IMG/VR virus record: IMGVR_UViG_3300007735_000587
Location: 1-29,728 of that record
Reading direction: 5' to 3' (one strand)
Length of the DNA stretch: 29,728 nt
Source: a virus
The notes under the pieces are model-generated. The model was given only the letters and a program-made list of their open reading frames with translations. It was not told where the DNA came from and ran no database searches. The translations under genes were made by a program, and so were the position numbers. Shown in pieces: positions 4,965 through 10,160 of the stretch (position 1 is the first letter of the stretch; the number at the start of each line of letters is the position of its first letter).

Positions 4965-5274
4965 CATCGTGGCGCGACTGCGCGTACTGAACCATCACGC
5001 GAAGAAACTCGCGGAGAACGAATCGCTGCATGATCTGTACCGCGATGCGTTCACGCGATGCGAGGATCTGACGTTAGAGGCTTCCGCAGAGATCAAGCGA
5101 CTGCGCGAACTCTCCGGAGATTCCGGACAGTTGCGCGAGGAACTCGACGAAGCGAGGCGGGAGATCTGCCTCCTCCGCGCGTCGTCGACGAACGCGACGG
5201 AGAAGGTCTCCGCAGAGATCGAGGAATACGCTCGATCTCGCGGATGGGGAAATCTCTTCTGGGAGGACCGATGA
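4954..5274 (+). CDS. MADDIV-type coiled-coil phage protein, 106 aa
   Basis: This is a paralogue of the neighbouring protein at 4626 at its start (MADDIVARLRVLN) and of the 4068 protein in its second half (EELDEARREI, then the RASSTNATE module). It thus looks like a chimera of the two. The central helix (LTLEASAEIKRLRELS) is a coiled coil, and the C terminus ends WGNLFWEDR. The start at 4954 is preferred over more upstream codons in the same frame because it follows an AAGGAGG site by a proper distance and overlaps the upstream gene only slightly. The stop overlaps the ATG of the small membrane protein at 5271. Its function is unknown; oligomerisation by coiled coil is likely. Confidence 0.65.
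   Translation: MADDIVARLRVLNHHAKKLAENESLHDLYRDAFTRCEDLTLEASAEIKRLRELSGDSGQLREELDEARREICLLRASSTNATEKVSAEIEEYARSRGWGNLFWEDR
5176..5203 (+). repeat. 28-nt direct repeat, copy 2
   Basis: Identical to 4182-4209. It lies inside the 4954 gene and encodes the same RASSTNATE module in the same frame. The preservation over 28 nt, including silent positions, suggests recent duplication or gene conversion rather than ancient paralogy. Confidence 0.8.
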
Positions 5275-5426
5275 ACGACGCCGCAGTCGTCCTCGCGACG
5301 ATATCGCTCATCATCTCGACCGTAAGTCTCTGGATGAACTATCACGCCTTTCAGGACTGCGACCGAATATCGCGCCGGCTGCGGCGCATGGAGGATCCGA
5401 ATGGTCACGATCGACTGCGAGTCTGA
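5271..5426 (+). CDS. small single-span membrane protein, 51 aa
   Basis: Residues about 3-21 (DAAVVLATISLIISTVSLW) form one clear hydrophobic span, followed by a short charged tail (DCDRISRRLRRMED). This predicts a small inner-membrane protein; by the positive-inside rule the C terminus would stay in the cytoplasm. There are no signal-cleavage features. The ATG overlaps the upstream TGA and is preceded by GGGAGG. The last 26 nt overlap the next gene. Phages use such small proteins as lysis accessory factors or superinfection-exclusion factors, but nothing specific identifies this one. Confidence 0.6.
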   Translation: MNDAAVVLATISLIISTVSLWMNYHAFQDCDRISRRLRRMEDPNGHDRLRV

Positions 5427-5706
5427 AGTCGAGTTCCACTCCGAGGCCATGCGCGACGGCGTGAAGACGCTGCTCGGGCAAAGCATCGAGGACCACAAGG
5501 CGAAGGTCGTCGCTGAGATCCGGATCGGAACGCAGCACGATATAGAACTCAGGCTTTGCGCGAACAGGCCGGACGAATACGGATACCGCCAGACGCTCGC
5601 GATCCTGCATCTCTCGAGGCTAGACCTGGAACTCACAATCCAGACCCTGCGGACGATCGAGTTCGAGGATGACCGAATGGAAGTCCGCGACCGGAAGCTC
5701 CGATGA
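5401..5706 (+). CDS. hypothetical protein, 101 aa
   Basis: This acidic soluble protein alternates beta segments (VTIDCESEVEF, KVVAEIRIG, DIELRLCA) with a helical C-terminal half (LDLELTIQTLRTIEFEDD). It reads as a small alpha/beta domain, and I cannot place it in a family. The ATG at 5401 follows GGAGG with about 6 nt spacing and overlaps the end of the membrane-protein gene by 26 nt. The stop at 5706 is followed by 15 nt and then the nuclease gene. The region breaks the exact 4-base overlap pattern that chains the genes from 1465 onward. Confidence 0.6.
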   Translation: MVTIDCESEVEFHSEAMRDGVKTLLGQSIEDHKAKVVAEIRIGTQHDIELRLCANRPDEYGYRQTLAILHLSRLDLELTIQTLRTIEFEDDRMEVRDRKLR

Positions 5707-5721
5707 GCCGATAGGAGGCGT

Positions 5722-6066
5722 ATGGGATCTCTATCGCGGCAGAAGGGAAAGCGCATCGAGCGGGAGGCCGCGAAGGCAGTCTCCTCGGCGCTCCTCTGCG
5801 AGGCTCGGAGATCCGTCCAATTCTGCGGCAAGGCCGGCGACGCCGATCTCACGACGACGCTCGAGGGCGTTCATTTCGAGGTCAAGGCCCGAGCCTCTCA
5901 CGGGTGCCTGAGATTCATGGAGCAGGCTGAAGAGGACGCGCGGGATGGGGAGATCCCGGTCGTCCTCCTCCGCGAGGACGGAGACACTCGCTTCTTCGTT
6001 CTCGTCGAGCTCGAGCAGATCCGGACGCTTGCGGCGAAGATCGCCCGAATCGGAGAGATTCCATAG
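5722..6066 (+). CDS. PDDEXK-type nuclease (resolvase-like)
   Basis: This 114-aa protein has the arrangement of small PDDEXK nucleases such as archaeal Hjc-like Holliday junction resolvases and related phage enzymes. The conserved N-terminal Glu is in KGKRIEREAAK (Glu13/Glu15). GDADLT follows at 39-44 with the metal-binding Asp42, then FEVKA at 52-56 giving the E53-x-K55 pair. A helix (LRFMEQAEEDAR) and strand (IPVVLLRED) complete the core fold, with FVLVELEQI near the end. These residues should coordinate Mg2+ for DNA cleavage. The likely role is resolving branched DNA before packaging or in recombination. The ATG follows TAGGAGG. The motifs are clear, but the exact subfamily (resolvase or other endonuclease) is not determined. 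Confidence 0.72.
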   Translation: MGSLSRQKGKRIEREAAKAVSSALLCEARRSVQFCGKAGDADLTTTLEGVHFEVKARASHGCLRFMEQAEEDARDGEIPVVLLREDGDTRFFVLVELEQIRTLAAKIARIGEIP

Positions 6067-6074
6067 GGGGGAAC

Positions 6075-6938
6075 GTGAGCAGAAGTCGCCGGCAGTCTCC
6101 GTCCGTGATCGTCCTCGACCTCGACGAGTGCGGAGACTCGTCGGATCCTCTCTGGTTCCTTCTCCGATCCGACGCGCATCATGACGCGGTCCACGCAGAC
6201 CGGGACCTCGAGCGCAAGCACCTCGAGCAGGCAAAGACGCTCGGCGCGTACATTCTCGACATCGGAGACCTCTTCGACTGTATGCAAGGCCGCTACGATA
6301 AGAGAGCGGACCGCGAGGCGCTCCGAGAGGAATACAGGCACGGCCCGTACCTCGATCGTCTCGTCGACGTTGCCGTCGAACGCTATCTTCCGTTCGCGGA
6401 GCGATGGCTCCTCATGTCGCCAGGGAATCACGAGACCTCTGTCGCGCGACATAACGACACGAACCTCACGGAGCGCCTATACGCTCGGCTGAAGCCGGCC
6501 GCTCCGCTCCTCCAGATGGGGACCTATTCCGGCTTTGTGCGGATACGAGTCCGTGCAAAGGGAAGCAGGATCGGAGCGCTGACGATCGCGTACCATCACG
6601 GATACGGAGGATCCGCTCCCGTGACGCGAGGCGTGATCCAGTCGAATCGCATGGCGATCACCTATCCCGATGCCGAGATCGTCTGGAGCGGCCATACACA
6701 TACCGAGTTCTATGTCTCGCTCGCGAGGACGCGAATCAGCGCCTCGGATACCGTGAGCCGTGACGAACAGCTACACATAAAGTCTCCCGGATACAAGCGT
6801 AACCTCGGGGTAGGAGATGGCTGGGAGGTCGAAAAAGGATTTATGCCGCAGAGCCTCGGCGCTTGGTGGCTGAAAGTCTGGATCGAGCGAATCGAGGATG
6901 TCCGGAAGATTCGGTACTCTGTGGAGCCGGCCAAGTGA
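6075..6938 (+). CDS. calcineurin-like metallophosphoesterase
   Basis: This 287-aa protein has the full motif set of the calcineurin-like phosphoesterase fold. Asp33-x-His35 is in SDAHHD, and Asp65 is in GDLFD. Asn118-His119-Glu120 is in GNHE, His174/175 in YHHGYG, and Gly206-His-Thr-His209 closes the metal site. These residues bind two metal ions and hydrolyse phosphomonoesters or diesters. Phage members include phosphatases, nucleotide hydrolases and DNA-repair-type nucleases, and the substrate cannot be told from sequence. The GTG start at 6075 follows GGGGGGAA, and the TGA overlaps the next GTG. It sits directly after the PDDEXK gene, which suggests the two act in DNA metabolism, though that is inferred from position. 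Confidence 0.85.
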   Translation: MSRSRRQSPSVIVLDLDECGDSSDPLWFLLRSDAHHDAVHADRDLERKHLEQAKTLGAYILDIGDLFDCMQGRYDKRADREALREEYRHGPYLDRLVDVAVERYLPFAERWLLMSPGNHETSVARHNDTNLTERLYARLKPAAPLLQMGTYSGFVRIRVRAKGSRIGALTIAYHHGYGGSAPVTRGVIQSNRMAITYPDAEIVWSGHTHTEFYVSLARTRISASDTVSRDEQLHIKSPGYKRNLGVGDGWEVEKGFMPQSLGAWWLKVWIERIEDVRKIRYSVEPAK

Positions 6939-7231
6939 CGGATCCGGCACCAGAGCCGAAGAAGCCGTCGAAGCCCTCGATCCCTTGCATCGAGGCGCAG
7001 GCGATGGAGCAGCTCGCTCGGGAAGCGATCGAGTCACTCGGAGCCGACGCGGTCATCGTCGTCTGGACGAAGCAGCGCCGGAGGAAGACGGAGATCAAGT
7101 CGACCGCCATCGGAAACATGCTTACCGTGCAGGGACTTATGAGATGGGTCCGCGAGCGGATCGACGAGCTCGAGGACAAAGAGGAGAAGGACGAAGACGA
7201 GGACGAGGAAGAGGAAGAAGACGATGACTGA
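6935..7231 (+). CDS. hypothetical protein with acidic C-terminal tail, 98 aa
   Basis: The N terminus is Pro/Lys-rich (DPAPEPKKPSKPSIPC). A compact domain follows (about 20-75) with a helix (EAQAMEQLAREAIESLG), a strand (AVIVVWTKQ), and a helix containing LMRWVRERIDELED. The last 20 or so residues are nearly all Asp and Glu (a DEDEDEEEEED stretch). Such tails occur in DNA-mimic or single-strand-binding-partner proteins, but no family is recognised. The GTG start overlaps the upstream TGA (GTGA). Its 3' end overlaps the next small membrane-protein gene by 8 nt. The poly-acidic DNA (GAGGAAGAGGAAGAAG) is a purine run prone to slippage, so tail length may vary. Confidence 0.62.
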   Translation: MTDPAPEPKKPSKPSIPCIEAQAMEQLAREAIESLGADAVIVVWTKQRRRKTEIKSTAIGNMLTVQGLMRWVRERIDELEDKEEKDEDEDEEEEEDDD

Positions 7232-7355
7232 GGAACCAGACCGGCTCGAGGAGATGAAGCGCGTCGAGGAGGACTTCTCTATCCTTGCCGGCTGTCTGCT
7301 CTTCGGTATCATGGCCGTCGCTGCGATCGGCATCTTTGTATGGTCGATCCTTTGA
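7224..7355 (+). CDS. small single-span membrane protein, 43 aa
   Basis: This short gene is preceded by GGAAGAAG and starts at an ATG inside the acidic-tail gene. It encodes 43 residues with a charged N terminus (MTEEPDRLEEMKRVEEDF). A strong transmembrane helix follows (ILAGCLLFGIMAVAAIGIFVWSIL) and runs to the stop. The negatively charged N terminus could be outside or inside. It is the last gene before the terminator at 7366. The size and lone C-terminal span resemble tail-anchored phage peptides of unknown role. The call rests on coding-like codon use, the coherent hydrophobic helix and its tight packing between neighbours. Confidence 0.55.
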   Translation: MTEEPDRLEEMKRVEEDFSILAGCLLFGIMAVAAIGIFVWSIL

Positions 7356-7365
7356 CTCCTCCGGG

Positions 7366-7400
7366 ACACCCGCGGCCGCATCTCCGCGGGTGTTCTTTTG
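7366..7400 (+). terminator. intrinsic terminator ending the early block
   Basis: ACACCCGCGG (7366-7375) and CCGCGGGTGT (7384-7393) form a perfect 10-bp GC-rich stem with an 8-nt loop, followed by TCTTTTG. It lies 10 nt after the stop of the 7224 gene and is a strong rho-independent terminator. It separates the early accessory block from the lysis and virion genes. Transcription of the next gene at 7441 must come from read-through, antitermination or a promoter within about 40 nt that I cannot identify. Confidence 0.88.
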
Positions 7401-7440
7401 AGACCGCATACAAAATGGGGAACCTGCCGATCTAGAAGGC

Positions 7441-7704
7441 ATGGCAGAGCGCACGAATCTCAGCACGGTCGTCGGGGTCGGGCAGATCGCTACTATGATC
7501 GTCGGCTTCGCAGGTCTGATCTACGCGATGGGAGTCAAGTCGGCCTCAGTCGACGAAGCGAGGACCGACATCGACAAGCTCGCCGCGACCGTGAACGATC
7601 TCGCGAGAGCGCAGGCATCAGCGGCTGTCGCGGATGCGACGCACACAAAGACGCTCGAGGAGATCCAGCGAAGGCTCGGACAACTCGAGGAACGAATCCG
7701 ATGA
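7441..7704 (+). CDS. N-terminal membrane anchor plus coiled coil (possible inner-membrane spanin or holin)
   Basis: This 87-aa protein has one hydrophobic span (about 10-31, VVGVGQIATMIVGFAGLIYAM). It is followed by a long Ala-rich coiled coil (DIDKLAATVNDLARAQ, then TLEEIQRRLGQLEERIR). An N-in topology would put the coiled coil in the periplasm, as for i-spanins, which fits a spanin pair with the lipoprotein at 8208. A holin-type role is an alternative. The ribosome site AGAAGG ends only 1-2 nt before the ATG, which is unusually close, and I see no better start. It is the first gene after the terminator at 7366-7400. The topology is seen in the sequence; the function is inferred. Confidence 0.55.
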   Translation: MAERTNLSTVVGVGQIATMIVGFAGLIYAMGVKSASVDEARTDIDKLAATVNDLARAQASAAVADATHTKTLEEIQRRLGQLEERIR

Positions 7705-7714
7705 AAGGAACCAG

Positions 7715-7921
7715 ATGATCTCGAAAGCATCATGGCGGACCACTGTGACCGGAGTCCTCGCGATTCTCGTCGCCGTTGCCGGCGCGGCGAAGGCTGAACT
7801 CGACGGAGACGCGACGACCGTCGCGGACTGGGGTGCAGTCGCTGCCGCGATCATGGCCGGCATCGGCCTCATCATGGCGCGAGACGCGAAGGTCTCGTCG
7901 CAGCAGGAAGGCATCCGATGA
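7715..7921 (+). CDS. putative holin, two hydrophobic segments, 68 aa
   Basis: This small protein has a first span (TVTGVLAILVAVAGAAKAEL, about 10-29), a short acidic loop (DGDATTV) and a second span (ADWGAVAAAIMAGIGLIMAR). It ends with DAKVSSQQEGIR. The pattern of TGVLAIL, a 'DGD-ATV-DWG' loop and GLI-ARDAKVSSQ is familiar from small phage membrane proteins found in lysis clusters and often annotated as holin or holin-like. The ATG follows GAAAGGAA. The stop overlaps the next ATG. The usual role would be to permeabilise the inner membrane so endolysin or spanins can act. Here the endolysin-like gene is some 6 kb upstream. The function is inferred from size, topology and context. Confidence 0.55.
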   Translation: MISKASWRTTVTGVLAILVAVAGAAKAELDGDATTVADWGAVAAAIMAGIGLIMARDAKVSSQQEGIR

Positions 7922-8130
7922 CGCGGCGCCTCGAGGCTCTCCTCGAGGGGAATCTCGAACTCCGCCGGCGGATGGCTCGCGCGGATACGCTCGAGGAGCG
8001 GCTCCGCGTGATCTCCGACGCGCCGATCTATACGTTCTGGACTGAGATCCGGGACGAGATAAAGGAAGCCGCAGACGAACTCGAGCGCCTGCGCAACCGC
8101 GTCAAGGCGCTTGAGGGCGAGGATGCTTGA
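7918..8130 (+). CDS. hypothetical coiled-coil protein, 70 aa
   Basis: This charged helical protein has two helical segments. The first is LEALLEGNLELRRRMARADTLEERL. The second is EIRDEIKEAADELERLRNRVKALEGE, a coiled coil carrying the same EAADELERLR motif seen in the 4626 and 4954 proteins of the early block. There is no membrane span or signal. The ATG overlaps the stop of the putative holin, and the last 8 nt overlap the small frame at 8123. Its position between membrane-protein genes suggests a lysis-cluster accessory role, but nothing in the protein demonstrates it. Confidence 0.6.
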   Translation: MTRRLEALLEGNLELRRRMARADTLEERLRVISDAPIYTFWTEIRDEIKEAADELERLRNRVKALEGEDA

Positions 8131-8290
8131 GCGCGTGACGCTCTTCCTCGTCGCACTCGTCGCGAAGCTCCTCGAGCGCTTCGCAGACGATTCCGGAAAG
8201 GCTACCGATGCCCCACAAGATCGCTCTCTTCTACGTCGCGCTGGCGACCGTCTTCGGAGGCTGCTCCCCTCGCGCGGTCCTCGTCCCTGA
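8123..8290 (+). CDS. possible small membrane protein overlapping the lipoprotein gene, 55 aa
   Basis: An ATG at 8123 overlaps the preceding stop and opens a 55-residue frame. The N terminus is MLERVTLFLVALVAKLLERFA, with a hydrophobic core of about 12 residues, followed by a basic C terminus (LRRAGDRLRRLLPSR). Its last 83 nt lie inside the lipoprotein gene at 8208 in another frame. The gap 8131-8207 would otherwise be the only uncovered stretch in this tightly packed cluster, which is the main reason to call it. The C-terminal part may be shadow coding. A nested arrangement with the lipoprotein recalls overlapping Rz/Rz1 pairs, although the span is short for an i-spanin. Confidence 0.4.
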   Translation: MLERVTLFLVALVAKLLERFADDSGKATDAPQDRSLLRRAGDRLRRLLPSRGPRP

Positions 8291-8435
8291 GTCGAGTCCA
8301 GTCCGCATCGGTCCGAACGTCTCCGGTCGCGTCTATGTGCTGACGCCCGAGGGAGACTGGGATCTCTCAGGGAACCGCGTCGAGATCCCCGAGGGCTGGT
8401 ACCTCGTCCCTCCGTCGTTCGTGGAGAAGGAATGA
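8208..8435 (+). CDS. small lipoprotein (o-spanin-like)
   Basis: This 75-aa protein has a lipoprotein signal: MPHKIALFYVALATVFGGCS, with the lipobox ending at Cys19. After processing, a short secreted domain remains with RAVLVPESSPVRIG, a VYVLTP strand, and the ending EIPEGWYLVPPSFVEKE. Small phage lipoproteins with a 'VP-x-PVR...PEGWY-LP' pattern recur downstream of holin-like genes. They are candidates for outer-membrane spanins, though an unrelated surface-exclusion function is possible. The lipobox suggests a host with an outer membrane but does not prove it. The ribosome site is GGAAAGG. The stop overlaps the ATG of the fibre-like gene, so lysis and fibre genes are co-transcribed. Confidence 0.65.
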   Translation: MPHKIALFYVALATVFGGCSPRAVLVPESSPVRIGPNVSGRVYVLTPEGDWDLSGNRVEIPEGWYLVPPSFVEKE

Positions 8436-9130
8436 TCCAGACCTATCCGGCAACTCGAGACCGCTTCGATCCGAGACGGACCGTCTTCCTCCATTCGGAT
8501 CTTGATTCGGTCGCGCCGTTCACTTCGGCAGTATCCGGAACCTCGGCCGCGATCACGTTCACGACCTTGAGCCTCGGCGCTGCGAATCGCTTCGGAGTCG
8601 CGACGATGACGACCGGAACGACGGCGACCGGACGCGCGACGATCGGATCTGCGACTCAGGACGGGATCATCTTCAACGCTGGAACCGTCATCGCGAGGAC
8701 CGCGATACAGACTCCTTCGTCGCTGTCTGATGCGACGAATCGCTACACGCTGAACTTCGGCTTCACCAGTACCCTCGCAAACTTCTACACGGCCGGCATC
8801 GGAGCGACGATCCGATACCGGGACAATGCGAACTCGGGAAAGTGGCAAGCCTACGCAGCAGAGGCGACGGGAGGAACAAGCGCGACGGCTGATACCGGGA
8901 TCACCGTCGCGGCGTCCACTTGGTACGCGATGGAGATCCGGATGGCGCGAAGCGGAGGGCCGATCCAGTACTTCATAAATGGATCACTCGTCGCGACGAT
9001 CTCGACGATCGCCGTCACGGGAGCAGCGAATCCGTGCGGCGTCGCCTGCGGCATCGTCAAGGCGCTCGGGACGACGGCGCGAACGATGTACGCTGACTAT
9101 CTCACCTTCGAAGAGGAGGTCACTCGATGA
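8432..9130 (+). CDS. LamG/concanavalin-like virion protein, 232 aa
   Basis: This protein is rich in Thr, Ala, Ser and Gly and predicted all-beta. A conserved core reads GAANRFGVATMTTGTTATGR (52-71), then a YRDNANSGKWQAYA segment, a WYAMEIRM strand, and an IQYFINGSLVATI strand typical of LamG-like jelly rolls. GTTARTMYADYLTF ends the domain. Phage proteins with this 'NR-GV...TGTTATGR...NSGKW...FINGS...GTTAR...DY' pattern are structural, in fibres or head decorations, and may bind glycans. It overlaps the upstream lipoprotein stop and the downstream start. It lies far upstream of the tail genes, so it may be a head fibre or a tail fibre supplied from this cluster. Confidence 0.7.
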   Translation: MIQTYPATRDRFDPRRTVFLHSDLDSVAPFTSAVSGTSAAITFTTLSLGAANRFGVATMTTGTTATGRATIGSATQDGIIFNAGTVIARTAIQTPSSLSDATNRYTLNFGFTSTLANFYTAGIGATIRYRDNANSGKWQAYAAEATGGTSATADTGITVAASTWYAMEIRMARSGGPIQYFINGSLVATISTIAVTGAANPCGVACGIVKALGTTARTMYADYLTFEEEVTR

Positions 9131-9492
9131 ACTGGGCAGTCCTCGACGAGAAGAACATCGTTGTCTCGATGCTGAAGCAGCCGACGAGACCTCCGAACGC
9201 CGTCGCGATCGAGGACGGCGTCGACTGCCGGCTCGGCCTCGAGTGGACCGGATGGGGCTTTCGGCCGCAGGTCTTCACCTCGTACCAGTTCCTCCTCCGC
9301 TTCACCGAATCGGAGCTCGAGTTGGTGCGCTCGAGGGCCGTCTCCGACGGCATCGTCTGGCGGTTCCTGACGCTCGCGACGGGAGCGCAGGAGATCGACA
9401 GCGGCGATCCGATGACGATCGCCGGCATGGATTACCTCGTGCAGATCGCGATATTGACAGCCGCGCGGCGAGACGAGATCCTCGCGGCATAG
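9127..9492 (+). CDS. fibre-associated hypothetical protein, 121 aa
   Basis: The N-terminal half has short strands (NWAVLDEKNIVVSML, GWGFRPQVF). The C-terminal half reads YQFLLRFTESELELVRSRAVSDGIVWRFLTLAT, then a DPMTIAGMDYLVQIAILTAARRDEILA helix. This 'YQFL-RFT--E...D-I---FL...G---L...L-TA-R-EIL' layout recurs in small phage proteins encoded beside fibre genes. It suggests an accessory role in fibre assembly or capsid association. No enzymatic motif is seen. The ATG overlaps the stop of the LamG-like gene. Pairing with the upstream fibre protein is the best clue to function. Confidence 0.6.
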   Translation: MNWAVLDEKNIVVSMLKQPTRPPNAVAIEDGVDCRLGLEWTGWGFRPQVFTSYQFLLRFTESELELVRSRAVSDGIVWRFLTLATGAQEIDSGDPMTIAGMDYLVQIAILTAARRDEILAA

Positions 9493-9500
9493 GAGACAGC

Positions 9501-10160
9501 ATGGCAGAGGAAGAACTGAAGAGCTACTCGCAGGCGTATCAGGACGCCTTCGCGATCGCCTGCAACGGATGGAAGGCGAACGGGACTTTCGTCGACCTCG
9601 GCGCAGGAGATCCGGTCGCAGGCTCGAATACCTTCGCGCTCGAGGAGCGCGGATGGAGCGGCCTCGTCGCGGACATCGCGACGGAGAACGAACTGCGAGC
9701 GAAGCGCACTCGATCGAATGTGTATGGGGATGCATTCGATCCGTCTGTCGACGATGAGATCCGTCGGCATAGTGTGATCGACTTCCTCTCGCTTGACCTC
9801 GAGCCGCCGGAGCTGACGCTGCGCCGGCTCGCCTCGCTTCCTATCGGCCGCGTGAAGTTCAAGGTCGCCTGCGTCGAGCATGATCTCTATCGCGGGAACG
9901 GGTCGATCCGTGCGGCAATGCGCGGGATCATGGAATGGCACGGATATCGGATGGCAGCAGCGGATGTCCGGATGCTCGCGGAGTCTGAGAACGGCCTCGT
10001 CCTCGTTCCTGTAGAGGACTGGTGGATCCATCCGCAGTTCGTGAGCTTGCCCGCGGCGATCGACTTCGCCGGTGTTCTGCGCGGGAAGTACGAGTCGGAG
10101 GCGTTCGAGAAGATCGCGTTCCTCGAGCGATGCAGGGCGCAGCCGGAGGAGGTCGCATGA
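9501..10160 (+). CDS. FkbM-family SAM-dependent methyltransferase
   Basis: This 219-aa class I methyltransferase begins SYSQAYQDAFAI, the entry motif of FkbM-type enzymes ('SQ-GQD'). Motif I, TFVDLGAGD (29-37), binds S-adenosylmethionine. SNTFALEERGWSGLVADI follows, typical of the family. Next come DFLSLDLEPPEL (acidic motif IV region) and VEHDLYRGNG near 135. FkbM members usually O-methylate sugars or polyketides. In a phage this could modify virion glycans, host surface sugars or another small molecule; the substrate is unknown. The ATG follows ATAGGAGA. Its stop overlaps the ParB-methylase start. A glycosyltransferase lies in the same genome at 19194, which makes sugar chemistry plausible. 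Confidence 0.78.
   Translation: MAEEELKSYSQAYQDAFAIACNGWKANGTFVDLGAGDPVAGSNTFALEERGWSGLVADIATENELRAKRTRSNVYGDAFDPSVDDEIRRHSVIDFLSLDLEPPELTLRRLASLPIGRVKFKVACVEHDLYRGNGSIRAAMRGIMEWHGYRMAAADVRMLAESENGLVLVPVEDWWIHPQFVSLPAAIDFAGVLRGKYESEAFEKIAFLERCRAQPEEVA

Noticed and set aside
7415-7435. ATG at 7415 as start of the 7441 gene
   Set aside because: The frame hits TAG after six codons.
8979-9500. Upstream extension of the FkbM methyltransferase frame
   Set aside because: Arg-rich shadow sequence over two other genes; the ATG at 9501 has a good ribosome site and begins the family's entry motif.
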